Positions 36,747 to 43,898 of a DNA stretch of 64,000 nt are shown here, in pieces. This stretch comes from Flavihumibacter sp. ZG627 (GTDB lineage Bacteria; Bacteroidota; Bacteroidia; Chitinophagales; Chitinophagaceae): the NCBI RefSeq assembly GCF_000814325.1, contig NZ_JPHF01000003.1:522390-586389 (forward strand), in the 5' to 3' direction. The position numbers and the translations under genes are program-made. Position 1 is the first letter of the stretch. Each line of letters starts with the position of its first letter. Below the pieces are notes generated by a model that was given only the letters and a program-made list of their open reading frames with translations, ran no database searches and had not been told where the DNA came from.

Positions 36747-37409
36747 TTAATTGTGTAAAATTTTCCATCCTGCTAACCAGTTGTAGTTATATTTTATTCC
36801 TAACTGTATTAGCAGTAATTGCATATTTTCTAATGTTCTGCTTACTTGTAAATCACCTGCAATAAGGGGGCTAAACCCTGCCGTGCCAACTAATTCAGAA
36901 ACCGTTTTTAAGGCTTCTTCATCATTCCCCGCTATAAATGCATCCACTTGTTTGCCCTCAATCACAGGCGTTGAAAAGTCGGCGGCAAATGTGGTGTTGA
37001 ATGCTTTTACCACTTTTGAATTTGGTAGCAATTTTTGCAACTCTTCGGCTGCACTGATATCGGGCGATGTAACTAATCCATCATATGTGCTGTTCAAAGG
37101 ATTTGAAATACTGACTACGATCTTTTGATTTGCCTTCTCCCTTATCTTTTCTGCTACCGCTTTCTCCGCCTCATAAGGTACCGCCGCAATGATTATATCC
37201 GCTTCCCAGGTTGCCTCAACAGAACACTCAATTCCTTCCACATCCGCCGATTCATTTTCTTTTCTTATCTGTTTTGCCAATGCCTTCGCCTCCTCCGGCT
37301 TTCCTCCTATAAGTAGAAGCCTGTAATTACCAGTGGCAATGCTTCTTGAAATAGCTGAACCCATATTGCCTGTGGCTCCTATAACAGCTATTGTTTGTTT
37401 TGTCTTCAT
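36747..37409 (-). CDS. NADPH-dependent F420-reductase-like oxidoreductase
   Basis: A 220-aa Rossmann protein (VIGATGNMGSAISRSIATGNYRLLLIG) with the F420_oxidored/NADP-oxidoreductase coenzyme domain layout: DIIIAAVPYEAEKAV, VVSISNPLNS, KVVKAFNTTFAADF. It probably binds NADP; whether the partner is F420, flavin or another acceptor cannot be told from sequence. It is the first gene of the minus-strand operon, with a -7 element and FNR-like box upstream. Confidence 0.85.
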   Translation of the reverse strand: MKTKQTIAVIGATGNMGSAISRSIATGNYRLLLIGGKPEEAKALAKQIRKENESADVEGIECSVEATWEADIIIAAVPYEAEKAVAEKIREKANQKIVVSISNPLNSTYDGLVTSPDISAAEELQKLLPNSKVVKAFNTTFAADFSTPVIEGKQVDAFIAGNDEEALKTVSELVGTAGFSPLIAGDLQVSRTLENMQLLLIQLGIKYNYNWLAGWKILHN

Positions 37410-37430
37410 GATTTATTGTGATCGATAGAG

Positions 37431-37438
37431 CAAAGGTA
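37431..37438 (-). promoter_or_regulatory. Promoter -7 element of the F420-reductase-like operon
   Basis: TACCTTTG on the minus strand matches TAnnTTTG, 21 nt before the ATG at 37409. The FNR-like box centre lies about 53 nt upstream, nearly the same distance as at the LLM promoter. Confidence 0.6.
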
Positions 37439-37456
37439 GCCCACGGCAATAGCGGG

Positions 37457-37520
37457 CTCCAATGCGTTGGAGCAAGAAAAAGCATTGACTTTGGTCAATG
37501 CTTGAGTATGGTCAATGCTT
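37457..37520. promoter_or_regulatory. Operator region of the redox operon
   Basis: Two palindromes occur: CTCCAATGCGTTGGAG at 37457-37472, and a 24-bp one at 37480-37503 with arms AAGCATTGAC/GTCAATGCTT, containing TTGAC-N4-GTCAA, an FNR-box variant. A third half-site GGTCAATGCTT is at 37510-37520. They lie between the second regulator gene and the operon it probably controls. Confidence 0.6.
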
Positions 37521-37535
37521 TATAATGGTGGATGA

Positions 37536-38117
37536 TTATTTCTTGGCAGCTATCTTCCTTCTTATCCGGCTTAGTGTTTCAGGCTGCAGCCCCATATAGG
37601 AGGCTATCATATGCTGGGGAACCCGCTCTACTATTGTAGGATAAAGAGCAGTGAGGTTTTTATACCTTTCTTCCAAAGGTGAACTGATAATAGATGTCAG
37701 TCTTTTCTGCATCGCTATATAGGCACCAGTTATCTGTATGCGAAAATATGTTTCGTACTTGGGCAGCTTTTGCAATAATTCCTCATGGGCTGCTTTGCTT
37801 ATAAGCACCAATTCTGAATCTTCGAGGGCATCAATATTATACGTTGCAGGCTCGCTTGTTAGAAAACTGTACAGGTCAGAAATTGTCCATCCCTCCAAAG
37901 CAAACTGGATGATATGCTCTTTCCCATTTTCATCTACCGAATAGGCTCTTAATGCTCCTTTTTCAACAAAAGCTATGAACTTACAAATATCAGTCTCCTG
38001 TAGTAAATATTGTTTCTTACGCAGCTTTTTCGGCGTGAGATAGTTTTTAATGAATGCTTCTTCCTCTTCTGTCAGCCTTACCTTACTATTGAAATTTTGC
38101 AGGAATGATTTGTACAT
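37536..38117 (-). CDS. Crp/Fnr family transcriptional regulator (second)
   Basis: A 193-aa protein, similar in plan to the first regulator: beta-roll (YLLQETDICKFIAFVEKGALRAY; HIIQFALEGWTISDLYSFL), dimer helix, and HTH (PQHMIASYMGLQPETLSRIRRK) with PETLSR, again the FNR-like E-x-x-S-R recognition motif. No Fe-S cysteine cluster is seen. It is upstream of and on the same strand as the F420-reductase-like operon, with FNR-like palindromes between. Confidence 0.9.
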   Translation of the reverse strand: MYKSFLQNFNSKVRLTEEEEAFIKNYLTPKKLRKKQYLLQETDICKFIAFVEKGALRAYSVDENGKEHIIQFALEGWTISDLYSFLTSEPATYNIDALEDSELVLISKAAHEELLQKLPKYETYFRIQITGAYIAMQKRLTSIISSPLEERYKNLTALYPTIVERVPQHMIASYMGLQPETLSRIRRKIAAKK

Positions 38118-38192
38118 GAAACTTTATTGTATAACACAATTTACATCAGTTCGAATGCAACCCACATCCCCGCCCAAACTATTATTTAAAAA

Positions 38193-38228
38193 CCCGATAA
38201 TATCACCCTGGCCTGAGGCCGAATCGGG
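38193..38228. terminator. Bidirectional terminator-like hairpin
   Basis: CCCGAT/ATCGGG with an inner GGCC/GGCC hairpin is flanked by T-rich runs on both strands. It lies between the divergent second regulator and tag genes, an unusual place for a terminator. The rest of 38118-38327 shows nothing else clear. Confidence 0.4.
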
Positions 38229-38327
38229 CTTTGTTTTATGAGAGTGACGTAAAATGATAACTCTTCCTTTTCGAAGGCACTATTTTTAAAGTGTATTTTT
38301 CCAGTTTTAAAAAATTAAACAACATAC

Positions 38328-38873
38328 ATGTCATACTGCATCGCAATTGAAACAATGACCGACGAAAGAAAGACATTGCATAAAAATTACCACGATAACC
38401 ATTACGGTTTTCCCATTAATGACGATAATGAACTTTTTGGCAGACTGATCATGGAGATCAACCAGGCCGGACTCAGTTGGGAAACCATCCTGAAAAAAGA
38501 AGTGGGCTTCCGTGAAGCCTATCACAATTTCAATATTAAGAAAGTTGCTTCCTACAAAGAGAAGGACTTTACCAGGCTAATGAATGATCCGGGCATCATC
38601 CGCAACAGGCTGAAAATACAAGCAGCCATAGAGAACGCCAAGACCATTTTACAGCTTCAGAAAGACCACGGTTCATTCAAAAGCTGGCTCGAACTTCACC
38701 ACCCCAAAACAAAAGAAGAATGGGTGAAGCATTTCAGGAAGACCTTCCGCTTTACCGGCGGCGAAATAGTAAACGAATTTCTAATGAGTATCGGATTCCT
38801 TCCCGGCGCACACAGCGATTCCTGCCCTGTATATAAGAAGATTCTGAAAGCCAAACCTAAATGGAAGGAATAA
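38328..38873 (+). CDS. tag: DNA-3-methyladenine glycosylase I
   Basis: A 181-aa protein of the Tag family: zinc ligands are probably Cys4 and a nearby His at the N-terminus and HSDSC at the C-terminus. The catalytic-region block MEINQAGLSWETILKK matches Tag. It excises 3-methyladenine from alkylated DNA. It stands alone. Confidence 0.93.
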   Translation: MSYCIAIETMTDERKTLHKNYHDNHYGFPINDDNELFGRLIMEINQAGLSWETILKKEVGFREAYHNFNIKKVASYKEKDFTRLMNDPGIIRNRLKIQAAIENAKTILQLQKDHGSFKSWLELHHPKTKEEWVKHFRKTFRFTGGEIVNEFLMSIGFLPGAHSDSCPVYKKILKAKPKWKE

Positions 38874-38885
38874 ATATTTGAATAA

Positions 38886-38917
38886 TTATTGTTAAACAAT
38901 AAATAATTATATCTTTA
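38886..38917 (+). promoter_or_regulatory. Operator and promoter of the DUF2975/HTH pair
   Basis: TTATTGTTAAACAATAA (38886-38902) is a perfect palindrome around a central A, placed 7 nt upstream of TATCTTTA (38910-38917), a near-match to the -7 consensus. A binder here could control the two-gene unit; the HTH protein at 39460 is the obvious candidate. Confidence 0.5.
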
Positions 38918-38940
38918 CGGTATTAAATCGCTAATTCAAT

Positions 38941-39456
38941 ATGAATACCGTAAAGGTCGTTGCCAAGCTTCTATTCTGGTTTTCCCGATTTCTGGCAATC
39001 ATTTACCTGGCCAGCACCTTCCTTTCCATCCTCGCCCTCGCAACAGGCTTTGGGCTCCGTATGATAGAGGAAGGGAAGCGTTTTCAGATTCTGCTTCCCT
39101 TCAGCCAAAAGGCCTTCCTGCTGGGTGATTATAATGCTACCTATATCTTTTATTATTTCCTGCTTCCGATAGGGCTTTATGGGATCTTTTTCTGGCTGCT
39201 GGGAAATGTATTCCGTGTGTTTTACCAACCTAAACTTTTCACCACAGAGGGGGTGAAACATCTCCGTATTTTTTATATCCTTAACCTGGTGGTGCCACCG
39301 TTTGTGTTGATTCTCTCTTCTATATTCGCCGAAGTGGAAGACGCTACCATAGTACTCACCACCCTGCACCTTACCTTAGCCGTTTTCGCTTATTTCCTGG
39401 CAGCTATTTTCCGGCAGGGGCTTCATTTACAAAAAGAACAGGACCTATATATTTAA
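38941..39456 (+). CDS. DUF2975 membrane protein
   Basis: A 171-aa protein with four hydrophobic segments (about 8-32, 60-85, 110-132, 140-160) and a DUF2975-like layout (LFWFSRFLAIIYLAS...GVKHLRIFYILNL). It is followed 3 nt later by a small HTH gene, the usual companion (as in the YoaS/YozG pair). The function of the pair is not established; it may sense membrane state and modulate the regulator. Confidence 0.83.
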   Translation: MNTVKVVAKLLFWFSRFLAIIYLASTFLSILALATGFGLRMIEEGKRFQILLPFSQKAFLLGDYNATYIFYYFLLPIGLYGIFFWLLGNVFRVFYQPKLFTTEGVKHLRIFYILNLVVPPFVLILSSIFAEVEDATIVLTTLHLTLAVFAYFLAAIFRQGLHLQKEQDLYI

Positions 39457-39459
39457 ACC

Positions 39460-39672
39460 ATGCCCATCGTTGTAAATATTGATGTTATGCTTGCTAAACG
39501 CAAGATGCAAAGCAAGGAACTGGCTGAAGCGCTTGGTATAACGCAGGCCAACCTCTCTATCCTGAAAACAGGCAAAGCCAAAGGCATCCGTTTCGATACC
39601 CTCGAAGCTATTTGTAAAGCACTTAACTGCCAGCCGGGAGATATCCTGGAATTCGTACCAGAACAACCATAA
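39460..39672 (+). CDS. Small Cro/C1-type HTH regulator (YozG-like)
   Basis: A 70-aa protein consisting of a single helix-turn-helix: VNIDVMLAKRKMQSKELAEALGITQANLSILKTGKAKGIRFDTLEAICKALNCQPGDIL. It lies directly after the DUF2975 gene in the same unit. It probably represses its own promoter at the 38886 palindrome. Confidence 0.9.
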   Translation: MPIVVNIDVMLAKRKMQSKELAEALGITQANLSILKTGKAKGIRFDTLEAICKALNCQPGDILEFVPEQP

Positions 39673-39701
39673 TCAATTAAACATATCATCCCCTTAAAAG
39701 C

Positions 39702-39717
39702 ACGTGCACATGCACGT
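39702..39717. promoter_or_regulatory. Palindrome before the ABC-M1 operon
   Basis: ACGTGCACATGCACGT has perfect 7-bp arms, ACGTGCA and TGCACGT, around CA. It lies 43 nt before the ABC ATPase start and 30 nt after the HTH gene. An operator for the ABC-M1 operon is possible; the binder is unknown. Confidence 0.4.
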
Positions 39718-39759
39718 TAGGAATTCTTTTGCCCATAATCACCAATAAATAAACCTGCT

Positions 39760-40641
39760 ATGAATAGATTGCAAATTACCAACCTGTCCAAGACCTACCC
39801 CAATGGCGTGAGGGCCCTTGATAATATTTCCCTCACCATCACCAACGGGATGTTTGGATTATTAGGTCCAAATGGTGCAGGTAAATCAACACTGATGAAA
39901 ACCATCGCCGGCTTGCAAGCTGCTGATACCGGCGAGATCTTTTTCAATGAGGTAAACATCCTGCAGCAACCTATCTTCATTAAGAAACAACTTGGCTACC
40001 TGCCACAGGAATTTGGTGTGTATCCGAAATTATCAGCTTACCAACTCCTTGATCATATCGCTGTTCTGAAAGGCCTTCCTGCCACCGCGCGCAGAGAACA
40101 GATTCCGGCATTATTGCAGCAGGTGAATCTCTATCAACAACGCAATATGGAAGTGCATAGCTTCTCCGGCGGTATGCGCCAACGATTTGGTATAGCGCAG
40201 GCCCTGCTGGGTGATCCGCATATCATCATCGTTGATGAACCCACTGCCGGACTCGATCCCGAAGAGAGAAGCCGCTTCAATAACCTTCTTAGTGAAATAG
40301 GCGAGAACATCATTGTTATCCTCTCCACCCATCTCGTGGAAGATGTGCGCAGTTTGTGTACCAGCATGGCCATAGTTAATAAAGGACGGCTTATTGCGGC
40401 GGGGGCACCTGACGCATTTATTGATCAACTCAACGGTTACATCTGGCGGAAGTTTATCAACAAAGAAGAATTGTCTGATTATCAGCAAAACCATCGCATC
40501 ATATCTACCCAGCTGAACGCGGGCAAACTGCTGGTGCATATCCATAATCATCAACATCCGGGCAATGGTTTCCAACCCATTACCCCACACCTGGAGGATG
40601 TATATTTTTCCCAATTACTTAATACCAATAACCATGAATAG
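39760..40641 (+). CDS. ABC transporter ATP-binding protein
   Basis: A 293-aa protein with Walker A GPNGAGKST (about 36-44), signature FSGGMRQR, Walker B IIVDEPTAGLDPEE and switch STHLVED. It overlaps the permease-peptidase gene by 8 nt (ATGAATAG), so the two are translationally coupled. The extra C-terminal 70 residues may contact the fused partner. Confidence 0.94.
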   Translation: MNRLQITNLSKTYPNGVRALDNISLTITNGMFGLLGPNGAGKSTLMKTIAGLQAADTGEIFFNEVNILQQPIFIKKQLGYLPQEFGVYPKLSAYQLLDHIAVLKGLPATARREQIPALLQQVNLYQQRNMEVHSFSGGMRQRFGIAQALLGDPHIIIVDEPTAGLDPEERSRFNNLLSEIGENIIVILSTHLVEDVRSLCTSMAIVNKGRLIAAGAPDAFIDQLNGYIWRKFINKEELSDYQQNHRIISTQLNAGKLLVHIHNHQHPGNGFQPITPHLEDVYFSQLLNTNNHE

Positions 40642-43600
40642 AAAGATCTTTCTTTCAGAAGCCCGCCTCTATATTGGGAAATGGTGGTTCTATTTGCTAT
40701 TATTCCTTTTTGCAGTGCTCGGCATCATGGTAAGCCTGAAAGGAAAATTTTCCTTTCCTGGTGTATACCAGAATTCTCCTTATACCATCAGCTATTTTAT
40801 AGGGCTGGTATCACTCATCAATATCTTCACCATCACTCTCTTTGCAGCACGTGTCCTGTTAAGGGAGAAAGACCATTCTTTCGATACTATACTCTATGCC
40901 ACGCCCATCCGTAAACGCTCTTTTCTCCTCTCTCGATTCTTACTGGTTTTTGGGCTGGCAACAATTTGTTTTCTTATGGTGGTACTCGGAATGATGGTAA
41001 CATACCCACTATTGGGCGGCACCGGCGAAAGTTTACTTCCTTTAAATCCACTTCATTATTTCTACCCCTATCTGCTGCTGGTATTACCCAATGCGCTGTT
41101 TTGTAGCGCCATCGTCTGCTTTATTGGATGGGTCACACAGCAGAAGCTGATGATTTATTTAAGTGGACTCTTTATATACATTTTCTATATCCTTGTTTCC
41201 CTTTTTTCCAACTCACCCCTTCTGGCCAATGCATCACCGGTTTCCGATGAAACCATTTCACTGATGGCAAAACTTGATCCCTTTGGCATGGCAGCATTCT
41301 TCGAACAAACAAAGGGCTGGACGGCCATCTTGCGCAATACAAGGACGCTTTCACTGGAAGGAAATTTTCTTTTTAACAGGGCGCTGGTATTGATCTTTTC
41401 GATTGTGCTCACTGCAACAGGCATTGCCTTCTATCAGTTTAAACCGAAAGCGATCCGCATTCGCAAAACGATGGGAGAGGAACTGCCGTCATCAAACGAT
41501 GCTCACACGTTCAAACCAGTGAAAGGGAAACTTAGTCCCCTGCTTTATGATTTACAAACAACCCGTTCGTTTCTAGCGCTTGAAATAATCCTTATCAGCA
41601 AATCCATCTCATTTATACTGGTGATTATTGGTTGGATATTTTTCCTCGGCATCGAGATCTTTAGCGATATAGATGCAGGTATCAGGTTGCCTCAGCGTTA
41701 TGCAAGCTCCGGACTTATCGCCAACAATATCATCGGAAGTTTCCCCATCTTCATGCTGGCCCTTTTATTATTCTATAGCGTTGAGATGATCTGGCGCAGT
41801 AGAAATGCAAGGATAGATAGTATTGAGAACAGTAGCCCGGTTGATAACAGATTTATCCTGATCGCTAAATGGATAGCGCTCACCCTTATTCCGCTTGCAC
41901 TATTACTGGCTGCCATCTTTCTCGGATTAGTATTCCAGCTTCTGTACAATTATCCCTTAATAGATTGGGATGTCTATGCTTCGCTTTTCTACCTGCTGGG
42001 AGTTCCGGTGATACTCTCTGCCGGCATCGTGGTGATGATACAGGCAACAGTGAACAATAAGTACCTGGGATTAATTCTTGCCGCCATCTTCCTTCTCCTC
42101 GCCAACTCTTTTGTTGGGCCCATGATTGGATTGAAGCATCCACTGCTTCGCTTCGCGAAATTATTCTCCGGCAGGTATACTGATATGAATGGTTTTGGTG
42201 AATACAGCCAGGCATTTGGAATGAGTATGCTCTACTGGTGTGCTTTTACGATTTGCCTCTTCCTGCTTGCTTTCAAAAGCAAACAGAAATCATTTCTTGC
42301 AATAATGTCCCTTTCAATTCTGCTTCTATTCACGAGTGGTTGGAAAATTTACAGGGAAACCACCTTGCGTTTGCCAGTAGAAAAAGCCAACTGGCAACAA
42401 AAATACGAAGAGCGATACCGCCATTACCAATCCATCCCCCAGCCAACCATTACCCGGGTTAATACCCGCATCCATCTTTATCCCGAAAAGAACAGCTATA
42501 CCCTCACCGCCAACTATACCCTGGTGAATAAAAAGGAGTATGCCCTTGATAGCTTCCTGCTTTATGGAAACCCTGCCGTTCGTTTATCGGCTCTCAATAT
42601 TGAAAATGCCCGACTTCACCATACCGATTCTGCGTATGGGCATTGGAGTTACCGGTTGCTAAAGCCCCTTGCACCTGGTGATTCCATCTCCATGCGTTTC
42701 AGCATAGATTATAGCTGGTCGCCCTTCAACAATCACGATCCGATGAATGCCATCGTCGGTAATGGATCCTTTATCCGCATCAGCAGGTACTTCCCTGTAT
42801 TTGGTTACCAGAGCACCAATGAAATTGAAGATGTGTCTACGCGAAAGAAGAGAAGCATGGCCGAAGCTACTGGCCTTACAAAACTTGAAGCCCCGTTGCC
42901 GAAGCCCTACGATTATGGTTTCATCCATTTCGATGCAGTTGTCTCTACAAGTTCCAGCCAGACAGTTATTGGTGCCGGTGAATTGCAGCGCTCCTGGAAA
43001 GAGGGCGGCCGCAATTATTTCCACTATGCTTCGCCCGATCCTATTCCCTTCCGGTTTGCTTTTTCTTCTGCTTTATATACCGTTAGTAGCTCTTCCCAGA
43101 ATGGTGTTAGAATAGAAGTATATCATCATCCAACGCATCACCAGAATGTTGCGCATCTGATAGAAGAAGCCCGTGCAACTATTGCTTATTGCGAAAAGAA
43201 TTTCGGCCCTTATCCCTTTCGTTCCATAAGTTTTGCTGAAGTATCCGGATTCACGCAGGGCTTCGCGGCCACTGCTTATCCCGGCACCATCTTCATGACC
43301 GAGTCCATGATCTTTCACGCCGACCTTCGCAATGATTCAACCCGTGATGTGATCAATGAACTCGCTGGCCATGAACTTTCACATCTCTGGTGGGGTAACA
43401 GCCAAATATCCCCTGATCAAAGGGAGGGTTCCATCATCCTCACCGAAACACTGGCCATGTATACAGAGCTCATGCTTTACAAACAAAGGCATGGCCTCAC
43501 CGCCATGAAAGAAGTGGTAAAGATCCACCAGAGCATCTACGAAAATGGAAAGCAATACAGCGAAGAAGAAGCGCTCTATAAGGCAAGTCCCGCCAATATT

Positions 43601-43825
43601 TACCTCGCCTATAACAAGGGACTTGTAACCATGTACAAGCTATTCGAACTTATAGGAGAGGAAAAGATCAACAGTGCGCTGAAGCATTTCCTCCGCGGCC
43701 ATGCCTACCCGAATCCACCACCCACCTCCCTGGATCTTATCAATGCTTTGCTCGGCGTAAGTGATCCTTCTTTGCATGCAGCAATCAGAAAGCTATTCAT
43801 GGAAACGCCCTCAAACATTCAATAA
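40634..43825 (+). CDS. ABC-2 type permease fused to M1-family aminopeptidase
   Basis: A 1,063-aa fusion from the ATG at 40634. Residues about 1-580 contain some twelve hydrophobic segments typical of an ABC permease; about 600-1063 form an extracytoplasmic M1 metallopeptidase with HELSH (His913, His917), a downstream TE in the family-specific spacing, and SGFTQGFAATAYPG as the substrate-binding region. The combination is known in Bacteroidota. Peptide handling linked to transport is the likely role; substrate unknown. Confidence 0.9.
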   Translation: MNRKIFLSEARLYIGKWWFYLLLFLFAVLGIMVSLKGKFSFPGVYQNSPYTISYFIGLVSLINIFTITLFAARVLLREKDHSFDTILYATPIRKRSFLLSRFLLVFGLATICFLMVVLGMMVTYPLLGGTGESLLPLNPLHYFYPYLLLVLPNALFCSAIVCFIGWVTQQKLMIYLSGLFIYIFYILVSLFSNSPLLANASPVSDETISLMAKLDPFGMAAFFEQTKGWTAILRNTRTLSLEGNFLFNRALVLIFSIVLTATGIAFYQFKPKAIRIRKTMGEELPSSNDAHTFKPVKGKLSPLLYDLQTTRSFLALEIILISKSISFILVIIGWIFFLGIEIFSDIDAGIRLPQRYASSGLIANNIIGSFPIFMLALLLFYSVEMIWRSRNARIDSIENSSPVDNRFILIAKWIALTLIPLALLLAAIFLGLVFQLLYNYPLIDWDVYASLFYLLGVPVILSAGIVVMIQATVNNKYLGLILAAIFLLLANSFVGPMIGLKHPLLRFAKLFSGRYTDMNGFGEYSQAFGMSMLYWCAFTICLFLLAFKSKQKSFLAIMSLSILLLFTSGWKIYRETTLRLPVEKANWQQKYEERYRHYQSIPQPTITRVNTRIHLYPEKNSYTLTANYTLVNKKEYALDSFLLYGNPAVRLSALNIENARLHHTDSAYGHWSYRLLKPLAPGDSISMRFSIDYSWSPFNNHDPMNAIVGNGSFIRISRYFPVFGYQSTNEIEDVSTRKKRSMAEATGLTKLEAPLPKPYDYGFIHFDAVVSTSSSQTVIGAGELQRSWKEGGRNYFHYASPDPIPFRFAFSSALYTVSSSSQNGVRIEVYHHPTHHQNVAHLIEEARATIAYCEKNFGPYPFRSISFAEVSGFTQGFAATAYPGTIFMTESMIFHADLRNDSTRDVINELAGHELSHLWWGNSQISPDQREGSIILTETLAMYTELMLYKQRHGLTAMKEVVKIHQSIYENGKQYSEEEALYKASPANIYLAYNKGLVTMYKLFELIGEEKINSALKHFLRGHAYPNPPPTSLDLINALLGVSDPSLHAAIRKLFMETPSNIQ

Positions 43826-43898
43826 AAATTACCGATCTGCTACCCTATAAAAGTATTTATAGGATATTTTATGTTTCTTTATCCGGAAACATTTACGT

